Shown: positions 1 to 11,702 of the stretch, one piece after another
Numbering within the stretch: position 1 is the stretch's first letter
How the letters are laid out: each line of letters begins with the position of its first letter
From: Perkinsus olseni
Lineage: Eukaryota > Perkinsozoa > Perkinsida
Direction of reading: 5' to 3'
NCBI GenBank assembly: GCA_013115125.1
Contig: JABANN010000328.1
Location: 1 to 38,772, forward strand
Length of the DNA stretch: 38,772 bases
Made by a program: the position numbers and the translations under genes
The notes under the pieces: model-generated
Seen by the model: the letters and a program-made list of their open reading frames with translations, nothing else
Databases searched by the model: none
Told to the model about the DNA's origin: nothing

Positions 1-3000
1 CCTGATCGGGAATTCCTACGCGACACCCTTCGGCCGGGCACACTAGCAATCTTGCATCGCCTTCTTCGATGCGCACCTGAAGATACGACAATTCTGCGCA
101 CCGCATGCATCAACCTAAGATACCAACTTACTTTGATATGGCAGGTCAAGCACTGGTCGCAAACAGGATGCTTGCACGGTAGTAACTTGTAGCACTTCGC
201 GTTATCTTCCGTGAGGTCGTCGAAGCACACTGGACATCGGGCCAGCGCCGGAGAAGGAGTATCTCAAGAAGGAAGCGTAGAAAGTGTGGTATGAAAAAAT
301 GAACAGTATCATAATGCCGCGAAGAGATGTTGGTTTCACCAGAGAGTATCCGAGCTTACTAGATATCTTCCCTTCTTCAACCGACGTGTCCGTAGTTGGC
401 GCTTCAACCGAAGATACTCCTAAGCAACAAGAAATAGAACGCCGTCCGTCCCAATACCACATTTCTCGAGAATTCTCTTTGCCCAGAGAGAATCTTTCTA
501 CCCATGCCGACCTTGCTACTCGAAAAGATACGCTAGCTAACTCACCCCATCGCGAAAGATTCTTACCCGACTGTTGACCTCCCCTCTCCTTGGCCTCATC
601 CAAAAGATACTTCGGTATCTTACTGACACCCGCATCTTGCAACGCCTTGATCGGATCCTCCTCGAACCTGGCGGGGAATTTCGTGGCGCGCGACATAAGA
701 ATTCCACCTACGCTTTCGTGGCCTCGTCGATTTCATACCGATGATACTTCAAAAGGTTGTCCGCATCTGCGCTGCTCAAGCCACAATACAAGGACAGCTG
801 TAAAACGGTAAGATACGCTCATCATGGTCAATCACGGATAGGTCGACCTCACCTCAGCCGTCAACCTCTGGACCTCCAGTATCCTATCATCATCGTTCTC
901 TTGTATAACGGCCGAGGACCCAGCACCCATCGACCAGGACCCGAGATAAGCCATCTTGCCTGAAGAGTTACGAATGGTGTGGTATCACTCCTTAGCCGCA
1001 AAGACAACGTCACCGATTTCGTATCTTCAACCTCGACCTCAAAAAATATGATACCGTATCTTAGGTTGGCCTTCGCTTACGTCGGGATTTCTGCTCCAGC
1101 TGCGAGTCCTGCTGTTGTTCTTCGAGTGTATCGGCCACTCGGTCGAACTTCCGCCGAGTTTCATCCAGGCCCGTAAGGTTCGTCCAGGACAGCAACCGTA
1201 ACTGATATAAAACCGCAGTCGCCACGAAATTGTCAACTTCTGGCAGGCGGCAAAGTCTTATTCAAAAAACAATATTAAAATCACAAAAGCACTTTCGCGT
1301 ACTTAGCGCGCTCTACCACTATTTCCAGGAAAAACGGTGACAAATTCACAGGAAAACAATACAATTTTTTATCGATACCATCCACTAGGGAAATATCGTG
1401 TAATCAAAAAATTGCATTTTTCTGTCTCCCGGGAAATTTCCGAATACGCGCGGCGCGTCGACGAGATTTCAGCCGTGTAAAGCTGCAGATTTTTTCGAGG
1501 AAAACTAAAAAAATTTCGCAGATAAATTCAGCGAAGGCTGCCGAACCAGTCCAATTGGAAATAATTGATTTATCCTAAAACCTACACAGCTGAGATTGGG
1601 CATCTCCACCGCTAGGTCCACAGGCGTCTTGCCATCTATGTTCCGCCATCTCTGACCTCGACCGTCCGGCAACCGTTTCAACAACGCACGGAGGGTCTCC
1701 GGAAGCGCACAGCTACAGCAGAGGTGAAGGGGAGTGTTCAGCGATGAATCCACGACCTGAAGAGGGGTGAGAAGGAAACTCGACGGGGTAGGAAGCGGCA
1801 GGCCTTACCAGAAGATCCTCGTCATCTAGGAAGCCAGTGGCGAGTAAATAGAGTAAAACACCCGCCTTCTGGGAATCGAACCCGGGACTTCCGCATAGAC
1901 AGTGAATTGGCAGAGAGAACTTCTCACCTCTGCAAACGACAATCGGATATTCAACGAACCATCTCGAAAAAAATCCATCCTCTTCTGCGCAAAAGCCTAC
2001 CGTAGGTGAGCGCATCGGTGCTGAGTCCCAATAGACTACCAACAGTGAGCTAGAAACTCGAAAAAACAATTCGACTAAGTAGTACGGCAGGTCAACGTGG
2101 AGGAAATTTTTCTCAGGAAACCCCGGAATTTTTTTTGTCCCTCGAGCATTCTGTTATTGGGGTATTCTGCTTGCTTCCTTCGTCCACGATCGGGAGTCCA
2201 ACTGAGCCGGTACGACCGGCGTCGGACTATCAACTCACCAGCAAGACTCAACTCATGAGTCAACGGCGGGAAAATCTCGGGATTTTCTACACGTCGTCCC
2301 ATCGAGCAACTTATCATTCTAGTATTCCGTTTGCTTTCTAAGCCCACAATGACTCAGAGTTACACTTTCCGCTAGTATCATCGTCAAGTTGCGAAGAACG
2401 AGACCGTCCAATACCAAAATTACATCAATTCATACATTATCATTTCACAACCTGGTTCACCTGCGTATCATTTTCCAATATACTTGTCATTCTGCCGTTC
2501 CACTTGACAATATAAAAATACCATTTCTAATTCGAGTCACTTTGCGAATGAGTGTACCAATTCATAGTATCATACTTCTGTGCTACTACTATCACCAGCA
2601 GAAAAAAATCGAACCGGTGTTGAGCGTCCGACGAAGCCCCCCTTCCCTTACCCCAGAAGGTCCTGTTCGTCATAGACAAAGTTCTTGGCGTTAACTCCAA
2701 CGCTCAACCAGCGCTCATTATTTTTCTTAGCCCAGGGAGTAAATACTTTATACCACTTCGCGGGTTTGGCGAAAACTCGAGGTCGAACCTGAAAGATACG
2801 CCCGAATATCTTTCAACCTCGTGCTTGTCACTGTTCAACCTCAAGATTCCCCATCCTACCCTACCTCTACGCAAGCTTGCACTTCCTCCAAGTCGCCTCT
2901 CTCAAGTGCATGCTTTAACCGTAGCTGCAAATCGTAGCGGACAGCATCTTCGCTCACCGACGTATGATGCCAAGGTAAATGCGGCGTGAGAAATCTCAAA

Positions 3001-3005
3001 GTCAT
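1..3005 (-). CDS. ANKIB1: ANKIB1-like ankyrin + RBR (RING-between-RING) E3 ubiquitin ligase, C-terminus beyond left edge
   Basis: A multi-exon model starting with ATG at 3005. Phase-consistent exons: 2865-3005, 2788 down to about 2635, 2001-2049, 1928-1984, 1809-1868, 1586-1756, a short one ending at 1482, 1081-1201, 853-959, 712-797, 567-667, one from 515, 132-262, and 1-76. The N-terminus has ankyrin signatures (HALERGDLEEV; NTPLHLCC; GKTPVDLAVE). A helical coiled-coil stretch follows, then an Ariadne-type segment (LLKYHRYEIDEA then FEEDPIKALQDAG). Next comes RING1 in exon 132-262 (CPVCFDDL, then LPCKHPVCDQCL) and the start of the in-between-RING domain (IEEGDARLLVCPAEGC). This order matches ANKIB1, a ligase that takes ubiquitin from E2 onto a RING2 cysteine; RING2 would lie outside the window. 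Exons between 515 and 262 and at 1250-1480 are unresolved. Confidence 0.8.
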
Positions 3006-3312
3006 TATTACTGGAGTGACTACAAAAATTAAACTGACCGACGGCCCCTGGCGAGCAAAACCATACAGAGAGTTACCCGGGTATATCAGTGATATAGCGG
3101 AAATTTGGTATGAGATATACGCCCGAATGGCAACTGGTAGTCAGTACCTTCATTTAGAGGAGATGATAATAGCATACCCCAACCTCGCATTACCATAATT
3201 ACTCGGGAGATGATGCTCTGCATCATTATAATCATCACCTTCCTCGAGAGGGGAAGAACTTACCACAGTATTATCGGTAATAGCAACTCATGGCTCATCG
3301 CGACAATTTCCG

Positions 3313-6046
3313 CTATAGAAAAAGCAGCACCGCTCCGCTTGGTGTAGAGAACACAACAGACTTGAAGAAGGACAGCTCGTTATCATGACCCAGAGGGTAC
3401 TGCAAGAATGGCAGGAACTTGGTAAGGGGCTGTGAGCTTCTCAACAAGATAGAGTTGTGGACCCAATCCAGCGGTCTCGATTGCTCTGAGAAGACGATAG
3501 GGGATGCCGAGCGCAGTAGTAGGCGAAACCTTCTTTCCGAATCGACAAGGGCGGCAACGGAGCTTCTGCCAGTGTCGAAATCACGACGTATAAAAAGAAA
3601 ACTCGGAACTCAAGCGGTTTTTGCCCGATCAAAACACTCATTATCACAGCCCGCGTATTCCCTACGACCCAACAGCACTGCCTCCGACCTAACCCGCAGC
3701 GACTCACCCAAGCACGTCTCCGCACCGATCGTCCCCACTCCAGTGTCTGCTTTCACCAACTGCCATTAATATCCTCCGCTCTGACGGTGTAGTCAAAATA
3801 GATGTCTAAGAAAAATACCGTCACCGCGGATCGAACCAGGGTCGTACCTCAGACGGTAAAAGCCCCAACCTCTCGAGCAAACTATCCGTCAAATTCCCAA
3901 CAGTCTCATCTTCGTCACACTCAACACTATATTTTGTCCATCCACTCCTCGCTTGTATCGCAACCAGCAGCGTTACCGTCCTGAGTCGACCCAAGCCAAT
4001 CACCCGATGCCTTCCATCAAGGACAACCCACCGTCCGCTTTTCGACAGGTTGACCTCAACGGCCTCCACAGCAGAAGTCCCTGCCGCGTCAGAATCGTCT
4101 TCATTCTTCCCACGGCCTCCTTCGGACGCATCAGCTGCCCCCCGACCCATCAGTCTCTCCAGTAGCTTCTTCCTGCCATCCACGAACAAAAAATACAGAA
4201 AACCGACAGGTACCGGGATTGAACCCGATATCTTCCGATTCTCACCTCTCCCTGACTCTAGCTCGATAATCCCTCTCAACTTTCTCCCAGTATCTTATTC
4301 CACTCCTTAGGTGATGCCTCTGCCACTTCTGCACATCCTCCAGACACTTGTTGCCATCCTTGCCTGATCGACACAAACTCGGGACGGCCTTCCACCCAAA
4401 GAACGGCACAGCTATAACACAGCGAGAGGGTCGCTGAATGAGTCGAGGACTGGGTATGGCGGAAATTAGGGTGAAAATTGTGGTACTCGTCGGGTTCGAC
4501 CAAGGGAGCTAAGCCACTTATAAAACTACATTTATCGGCATAACACCCTATAGGTGATGGGCTTCAGCCCATCACCCCATCACTGTCTGAGGCCAAGTGC
4601 GAGTTACTACCAAATGCACACGATAAATCGCACAAATCACTGATAGAAGAAGCAACAGAATTTTTCCTAATTTCAATTTCTGAGCAGCTCCGCTTCTCCC
4701 ACAGCCGTTAACAAGATGCAAATGACAGAAAAAAGCAGATCAACAAACCCTCTCACTTTTCCCATCGGGCCGCCGCCAAAAAGATTTCGCCTCGGCATCA
4801 CCAGCGATGAAGTCCGGCATCGAGAAATCGTAGGTTCTATCAGGCGCAATGGCCAACTCGGCAAACCTCAGGCCTTTCAATTCGTCTTTAGAACCTATAT
4901 CCAGAGGTCCCGGGTTCAATCCACACACTCAGCATTTTTACTGATAGGTTCCTTGGCCATCTCCCTGTCAAAGTAGTCCAACGCAAACGGCTGCGTGCTC
5001 CACGGCGGCCGTGCTGTCTTGTCTAAAACCCAAACGTCTCCTCCGAGCCACCACGACCAGCAATCCTACTCGACCGTTTCTGGCGATCGCCATTTGGCCG
5101 ACTATCATCACGTCCCGCGATGGGCTCATCCAGTCTCCCGATGTCAGTATCAAAATAACCACCATCGTTGCCTTTGGCGGAGTAGGCGAATTCTGAGGGG
5201 AAAATCTCTGATCATAATTTTTATTACTGTGGACCGCAAACCCCGTAACCACTTCGGATCAACAACATCATGAAATAATCACTCACACAGATGGGAAAAA
5301 TGGAGAAAGTTATTATGTTTTTTCAGCTTTTCCGTTGAAAAAGAATTTTTGCAACAGAAAAATTTTTTTCTCGAAAAAAACATTTTCTCCTTAACCAGGA
5401 TTTTCAAAGGAATAAAATTAATATTTTTCGGCCGACCATCCAGGCCAGCCCTCTTACCCTTTATGAACGGTTTTGATCGTCGACGTTCGTGTGGTGGAGG
5501 GACTCCCTTGGCACCGTATATCCCCATCCGCGATGGATTCTTCATGAAGTTGCCTGATGGCTCGGAGTTCACCTATCCAAAGATACTCCCTTCCAAGTGA
5601 TGGTCTTCAACCTACCAGCGCATCCGTGCCGATTCTGAAACCAGGGGCGTCCGCGTACGTCCACGGTGGGCGATTCTTCTGAAAATCCGACCGATTCTGT
5701 CAAGCGCACGGTGCAACCTCGGATACCCAGCAAACAAATCTCAAGGCAGGGAGCCGGATACTCCTCCTCGCCACCATCCAGTAGCCTCGTGGAAATAACG
5801 ACATCCAAAGCCTACCGGTTTTCCACAGCGCCTACCCGATCAATCGCTCTCTTCCTCAAAACCTCCGCCTTCAACTCAGCATAAGCCTTCCTTTTCGACT
5901 CCACCAGGGCCGCGCGTCCCCGCTGTAAGGCTACAGAATAATGACGAATATCTTGCACGGGAATCTACTCGAAAGCGACCACCTTCGTGATCTTCATGGA
6001 TCAACCTTCGATACTCTTCTAACGATGGAGATGGCATAGCGGACAT
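3313..6046 (-). CDS. Unidentified multi-exon protein
   Basis: Start ATG at 6046 (MSAMPSPSLEEYRRL) and stop at 3313. About ten exons join in phase. The chain includes an early helix (AELKAEVLRKRAIDR), a tryptophan/proline-rich part (VCWKNRPPWTYADAPGF), then DGGYFDTDIGRLDEPIAGRD, RPPWSTQPFALDYFDREM, KGLRFAELAIAPDRTYDF and a basic helix (GIRYWEKVERDYRARV). A Ser/Asp-rich linker, DETVGNLTDSLLERLGLLP and a hydrophobic C-terminal part follow. I do not recognise a family. Several of its introns are extremely short: 5740-5761 (22 nt), 5812-5835 (24), 5931-5958 (28) and probably 4329-4347 (19). Others are 43-75 nt. The last part (3313-3780) could be a separate gene, because one junction near 3780 depends on a less usual acceptor. 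The 4.74-4.51 kb intron holds a perfect inverted repeat. Confidence 0.55.
4553..4576. repeat. Perfect 11-bp inverted repeat
   Basis: GGTGATGGGCT and AGCCCATCACC are separated by two bases. They lie inside the intron (about 4.51-4.74 kb) of the unidentified gene 3313-6046. In RNA it would fold to a tight hairpin. The function is unknown. Confidence 0.8.
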
Positions 6047-6280
6047 AGAAAATCAACTGGGAGCGATCGAACTTGAAAGGGATACTAAGCAGCGCCGCTG
6101 CGGTCCACAGTAGTGAAACGAAGACGTATCCAAAGGTTGATCATGGGCTCATACAGATAAAAAGATACCAACACGACACCAGCTTACTAAAAAGATACGA
6201 AGACTTCCACCATCAGGATTGAACCAAAAGCGCCACAGTGAATTTCCATTAATAATGAATCGTTAAATAGTATTATAAAA

Positions 6281-7124
6281 TCATACAAGGGACCATCCCC
6301 CCACCAACGCCCCTGCCAGATGAGAAGCATCATCATCATCATCACCAGCTGGGGTACCCTTCCCCTCTGGCTTGGCCTTCCCCTCAGCCACCTCCTCATC
6401 ATCATCGGAGCTGTCCACCGAAGCCGCCAGAGCCGCAACCGACGTCTTCAGGTAGCCCAACGACGAAGACGCGAAGCCCCAGGCAGACGACGAAGAGGGC
6501 GCTTCTTCTACCGTACCGCTCTCTTCCCTACTCTCGTCACTCGAATCGTCTTCAACAGCCTGGGCAATCTCAGTCGCTGTTGCCTTTACACTTTCATATC
6601 CCCTCCGGAGCAGCCCTCCCACAGTCCCTACAGTTTCCCTGTTCTCTTCAGCTTCGCTAGTATCATCACTAACATCATCCTCCACGGCCTGCGCCAGCTC
6701 ATCAACACTCGCCTTCAGATTCTGCAGGCCCTTATAAAACACCCCCGACAATCCCGAGCTTGACTCCTCATCAACAACAGCAGTGGAATCCGTTTCTTCC
6801 GGCAAAGTACCAGGCCCTTCCGACCGCGCCGACTCCTCTTTCGGCTGTCCATCTTCACTGTCGTCCCCTTCCTGAAACCACTCGAGTGCATCCCCAAATG
6901 AGCCCTACCACCACCCACCATGACAGCCTCCTTGATAGTCTCCCAAAGGCCCAGATCCGACTGGCTCTCCTCCGCAGAATCACCCCCCTTCCCCGATACA
7001 CCTGTCGAGCTTCAATCAACGATATTACAGTCTCACCCGTGACACGCGAAGTGCCGTTTTTCTCCAAGCGAATTTCACTCAGTAAAAATCCCGATGTGTT
7101 TGCATTTGAAATGCTCTCTTTCAT
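6281..7124 (-). CDS. Acidic protein with four internal repeats (264 aa)
   Basis: Three exons: 7037-7124 (MKESISNANTSG...), 6919-7001 and 6281-6904, giving 264 residues and ending in WSLV. The protein has four related units of about 40 residues. Each has an aromatic/Gly start, an amphipathic helix around (L/V)K-A and an acidic Ser/Asp tail: LGLWETIKEAV, GVFYKGLQNLKASVDELAQAV, GLLRRGYESVKATATEIAQAV (first 20 residues only are diagnostic), and SSSLGYLKTSVAALAASV. The layout resembles FAM114/SYAP1-like trafficking proteins with repeated amphipathic helices, but the match is too weak for a name. The second intron, 6905-6918, would be only 14 nt (gtgggtggtggtag). A 20-nt alternative donor at 6924 also keeps frame. 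The intron before it is 35 nt. Confidence 0.7.
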
Positions 7125-7455
7125 ACGATGGAGCTACCAAAAGGCTACCACCACCACCACCACCATAGTCTGGTAATATAAGGAGCGTGCACTTTTCTTA
7201 CGCTAATCCGAAAAACGAAGGTTTTTCCGTTCACAGAGACCGTTTGGATTTGCAAGTTGGGTGGCATATACATTTTGAAGCGCGGAATTTTATTGGAGTT
7301 CCACCCAAAATACGTGAAGTGACTAGTGATATCAATGAGATTAGTTCATTCCACGTACTATTATATTTTACCTAGTGTTTCTCATATCGCACGTGAAACT
7401 CCATTGACATCGACCGTTTCAATAAACCATTTCAATCGACCTTAATAGTAACAGA

Positions 7456-8277
7456 TTACGCTAAGAATCCATCAGAATTGCACTCGGGAAGATATTGCTC
7501 ATAATTCATACCATACCTTCCCTTATTACTAAGAGAACTCAGAGGAGCGGCTGTCGCCTCGGTAGTCTCCTCAGCGACGACCGAGCCTCTTTGAACCGCG
7601 TCGAGCTCTGGCGCCGACAAACCGGCAACCCGGAGTTGTTCAGTCCCTCTCATAAATCTCTCATCACAACGGATCTGAAGCTGCTGCCATCCACCAAGCA
7701 TCACGACCCGCTAAACTTACCCGATCCACTGCTATACCGTGGTCGGTAAGGCATGCCAAGGCGGTGACGATGGCGACAGACGGCGACGGCCCTGTGGAGA
7801 GCTTCTCCAACAAGGCCTCTACTATCGTCCTCGAGCTTCCCGTTTCATCTTCCTTATTTATATGACACGATGTTATCAATCGCTCAGTGAGCATCCGTGC
7901 TGAAGGGAAGGAGCCAGGTGGTATCTCTGGCGTCAAGGATTTACACAACTTAATAATAACCATGCCACACAACTCAAATTACGCATCTATAATTAGTATT
8001 CATACATCACACTGGAGACCGCACTATGCCACCTGCCTCATAGTCGGTGCTCTCGCGTATCTTGCAAGCTTCAACCATGGATACGCCATAGAATCCCTAT
8101 TCTCACCGCGGAAACACAAAGCTAACACGGTATCTCACCCTTTGACGGATCTTCGCTCCTTGCGATCTCCTCTATTCGACCTTGGATACCATCAGCAACT
8201 TCTGCCTCTGCTGTTGTCTCAGAAGACATTACACTCATCACTACCACACTTTCTCCTCTCAATCCCGACACCGCCAT
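7456..8277 (-). CDS. Unidentified soluble protein, multi-exon
   Basis: ATG at 8277 (MAVSGLRGESVVVMS), with a possible internal start a few codons later. Stop TAA at 7456. The first exon reads to EEIARSEDPSK and is joined by a 17-nt intron, 8122-8138 (gtgagataccgtgttag), to ALCFRGENRDSMAYPWLKLA. Reading straight through hits a stop, and no longer GT-AG choice restores the frame. Later exons carry SLTPEIPPGSFPSARM, VEALLEKLSTGPSPSVAIV and, after a 37-nt intron at about 7682-7718, RCDERFMRGTEQLRVAG. The C-terminus is YEQYLPECNSDGFLA. I do not recognise the family. Its start is only 88 bp from the stop of the RCHY1-like gene upstream on the same strand. Confidence 0.65.
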
Positions 8278-8365
8278 CTTGCCAACACCAGTCTGCTCAC
8301 TCAGAGAAGGATAGAAACATCAGAATCGTATCTTCACGCTTGTGTGAAACGGCGAATCTTTGCCG

Positions 8366-11300
8366 CTACTGCTGTTGTTGTTGGTGCTCCGGGTTCTCCT
8401 CCTCGTCATTTCCATCGTCATCTTCTGGAACTTCCACGGTGAATCGGTCCTCCTCTTGCGTATTATAACTACCACAATTCCCACACTTCATGCCCATGAT
8501 ATGAAAGGGCACCTTCGGCGTTATTGACCTAAAAGTGCATCATGCCGGGGTCGAACCAGGGACCTTTCCCATGAGACTTACTCGCAGTCATTGCAGTGTA
8601 GCCTAACGAATGTTGTTCGATATTCTTTCGGCATTCTAACTCGAGCAACCTCCTCGTCAATTACCCGCCATATACCCGACATATCTTCCTGCGTCGACTT
8701 GTTGCACAGAGGACACCTGCATGCACACTTATCATACCACAACTTCCCCAAATCGTCGACCTTACCGCATCGCCTGAACGATAGTCGGGGCATTCCTCTG
8801 CAACTCTCTCAGGCAAGTCGAATGAATACCATGGCCGCACCGGAGTACCACCGCCTAAATCACCGTCGCACTTCATACCACATCCCACCCGCTTCGAAGG
8901 ATGTACACCCAACAAAGGAGCGTGTACAAGAGTCCTGTGGCAGGACTCCTGCTACGGGAACACCGACGATGAGGCCCGTACTGATCAGCGAAGTCCATTC
9001 TAGTAAGCACGAAGGTTCGAAGAAAACACAAGGCAAGAGAGTCGATACACGAGGGTCTGGGGCATGAGAGATGCTCATCAAGCAGGCCTCCAGGCAAGAT
9101 TCATGAAATTCCATGACCATACATGATAGTTGACGCTCAATTGGCTCAGAGCAACCCAAGCTGTTCCTTACACCTTGTCCGGTACCGCCTCGTCCAAGTC
9201 CAACACCGAACGCTCACGCTATTTTACACAAGCAATCTCATGCTGATCGACTGATTGATGCTACTCCCCCCAGCCGCAGAAAGCGATCCGCGGAGTCGTC
9301 ACCTGGGTTTGTCCAGAGGAAGTAGAGCAGCTTCCGAGTTTCGACGCACTTGGACCTGATGTACTGTCTGGCACCACTGGTGGCGCGCTCATTGATGGCC
9401 GGATTGTCTGCTATGCAGTCAAGAGCTGAGATCATGCGGAATGGCACAATCATTTCTAGGTTCGTGGTTGTCGAGTGGTGGTTTGACTTGAAATAGGAGA
9501 CTAAACCAGTGATGATCCGTCAGAAACCTTGAACGTACTTCGTGACACCGCAGTCCCGCAGGTTGTTGCACAGCATTGCACCCGCGATACCATGATAAAG
9601 TTCGCATCGGCCGCCTTCCCAGGAGTGCTATTGGACAACAGATAGCCCTCCGCGCCTAGATGGCTTTTCGGAAGTAGGAGGCTCTGTCACTGACGACTTC
9701 CCTGAGGGAGCCAACATGAACATGAGTTTGCCGTGGAACTTCTAAAACGGATCTCGTCCTCTCGTCGGAGATCTGTAGCCAGATGACAACACGGGTAAAA
9801 CGGTACTGACATCTCGTGAGTCTCCCTAACGCCACAAACTCGGCAATGCAGACCTCGCGATCACGCTTCTGTTCTCGTTGGTCACTCGAGCGAGCCGAAG
9901 ATCGCGGACCCAGGTTACCTGGGCCAGCCTGGCCCAGCCAGGTACCCCTCCTAAAAGCTCCTGGATGTAGCTAGGCGACAAAATGGGCTGCAAGGAACTT
10001 CGTCATATCACGAACGGACTCAAGCATGGCTTTCTCCCTTGGGAGGTGTACGGCAGGCCGGGTACACTGTACCCCGGATTCTCGCCAACAGCGAGGCTTG
10101 GTTGGCAGTATCAAAAAAGACTATCATTCACACACGCGTCCTATCGAACACAATTGGCCATCGCAGCCCCAACGGTGGAGTTCCCAAACCACATGAGTCG
10201 AATCTTCGTGAGCAAAACGAGCAAGTTCAGACGAGGTGACCTTGCACTTACGGGTATTGTCGACTCAAAGAGACTTGCTTGGCACACCGGGCAGACGTTC
10301 TTCATGGTCTCAGCGGAAAGGCAATGGTGATTCTCGAAGACTTCAGGAGGGTAACAGGCAGCACATCTAACAATAACAAAAACAACGTCACGAAATAGCG
10401 CTTCGGCAAGGAGAAAAATGACATCCGCAAACTCCCTGGCAGCTGAGGAGCTCAGAAAGAAAGCCTTCGGTAAGCTCAAAAAGGTATTGCTCCTGTTTTA
10501 AGCTCAATCAGCATACTATACGTCTCGTATCGTCGCAATTGTACAGCCAGCAATTTTCCATTCCTAGGAATTTTTGGAACCGAGAAATCCGTGATGAAGG
10601 AGGAAAACGAAAGAGCTCATTAAAACCTACCCATAACAGTGTTTGTAATTCTCTCGACCACCCACTCGGCAAATACCACAACCATCGCAATGGAAGGCAC
10701 CTACGAAAAACGGCAAAAAATTACCGCTCATCATCATCAGCGCCAACACAACCTCACCTTTCTCAACTCCTTTATCATCCCAAAATTTGCACTTATCGCA
10801 GTAATATTCAGCAAACCGAATACCACACTTTTCGCAAATCGCCGCCGGCTTCTGCCGATGAAAGCAACTCTCGCACTCTATTTCCTCAATCTTCGTCCGA
10901 TCCAATTCGTGAGCCTTCTTATAATCCCGTTCATTCGCCATTCTGAAATCGCCAAAAAAATCTTCACGCCAAAACCGACGGTCAACCGTGCTCACTTGGC
11001 TTCGTTGTGGCAGTGCCGACACCAGAACCATTCTCCACAGCAGGGCGCCAGAATTTTACACCGTCGCTTGTAGTGCTCACAACCCTCATGCTCTCCTGCG
11101 GGTTGGTTCACAGCCAAATTGTCACTCTTCGATGGCTCATCTGATCACAAATCGATCAACAGGGCGCGCGCTCTTCATCACTCACCTTCTCCATCGTTAG
11201 ACTCGGCATCGCTGAATCCGCTGTCAGCATCATCTTCGTCAACTTCGTACCACTGAGAAGAAAATTTTACTTTTTCTATGAAATTTCACATCAGCATGAA

Positions 11301-11422
11301 ACGGCTACATCATCTTCATTATCAGCGGGCTCCTCCACACCCTCTTGCCTCGGCACCTCCTCTTGCCCATCTTGCTCATCTTGCACTTCCTCAACGTTCT
11401 CTGTATGATTCTCCTCAGTCAT
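8366..11422 (-). CDS. RCHY1: RCHY1/Pirh2-like CHY zinc-finger and RING E3 ubiquitin ligase (351 aa)
   Basis: Nine exons: 11309-11422, 11186-11252, 10996-11095, 10758-10942, 10631-10700, 10252-10366, 9049-9144, 8582-8727 and 8366-8528. Phases agree throughout and give 351 codons plus stop. Domains in order: an acidic N-terminal extension; a CHY zinc finger from about residue 65 ([41 protein letters not shown]); a CTCHY segment ([20 protein letters not shown]); RING (CPVCQASLF to CPLCNKST); a zinc ribbon ([18 protein letters not shown]). It ends in a short poly-Gln. The family ubiquitinates p53 and other targets in animals and has plant homologues. Oddity: where the family has C-G-H in RING the frame reads [10 protein letters not shown], as if two small insertions sat there, so Zn binding of that loop is uncertain. 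The intron 9145-10251 is 1.1 kb and contains other open sequence. Confidence 0.9.
9238..9895 (-). other. Open coding-like stretches inside the large RCHY1 intron
   Basis: Two same-strand open stretches sit inside the 1.1-kb intron. One ends at 9656 and includes [20 protein letters not shown] and [19 protein letters not shown]. The next runs to a stop at 9238 and includes [20 protein letters not shown] and [20 protein letters not shown]. Both have ordinary protein composition, unlike neighbouring introns. They could be a nested gene, a mobile-element remnant or unrecognised exons. No family recognised. Confidence 0.35.
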
Positions 11423-11702
11423 CGTGCGGAACTTTGCTACGGTAAGGTAAACTACTGTTGCTACTGCTAATACCACTACCGATTCACGAATCGGCGGTAG
11501 TCGGGGCAATTTACGGAAATACAGCCGAAAGTTTCGGCACGGAAAAATAAACCAACTGAATGACAACAGTTGCCTTGAACGTAATTATACTTATTCATGA
11601 GGCGTATCTTAGGTCGACCATAGCACTAGACCGGAATGCAAGATACCCTGACCCTCAACTCTACTGCGCATAATAATCAACAGGCAATTATCATGATCAT
11701 AA

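Noticed and set aside
1286-1330. Minus-strand TGGTAGAGCGC resembling a tRNA D-arm
   Set aside because: No anticodon or T-arm follows at the right distance, so no tRNA is called.
3821-3900. tRNA-like sequence on the minus strand (D-arm-like GCTCGAGAGGTTGGGGC and B box GGTTCGATCC)
   Set aside because: It is in a coding exon (LLERLGLLPSEVRPWFDP), the acceptor stem does not pair and the anticodon stem is poor, so it is taken as chance.
5349-5600. Plus-strand frame reading GTPLAPYIPIRDGFFMKLPD
   Set aside because: The minus-strand exon at this place has proper splice sites and chains in phase with exons on both sides.
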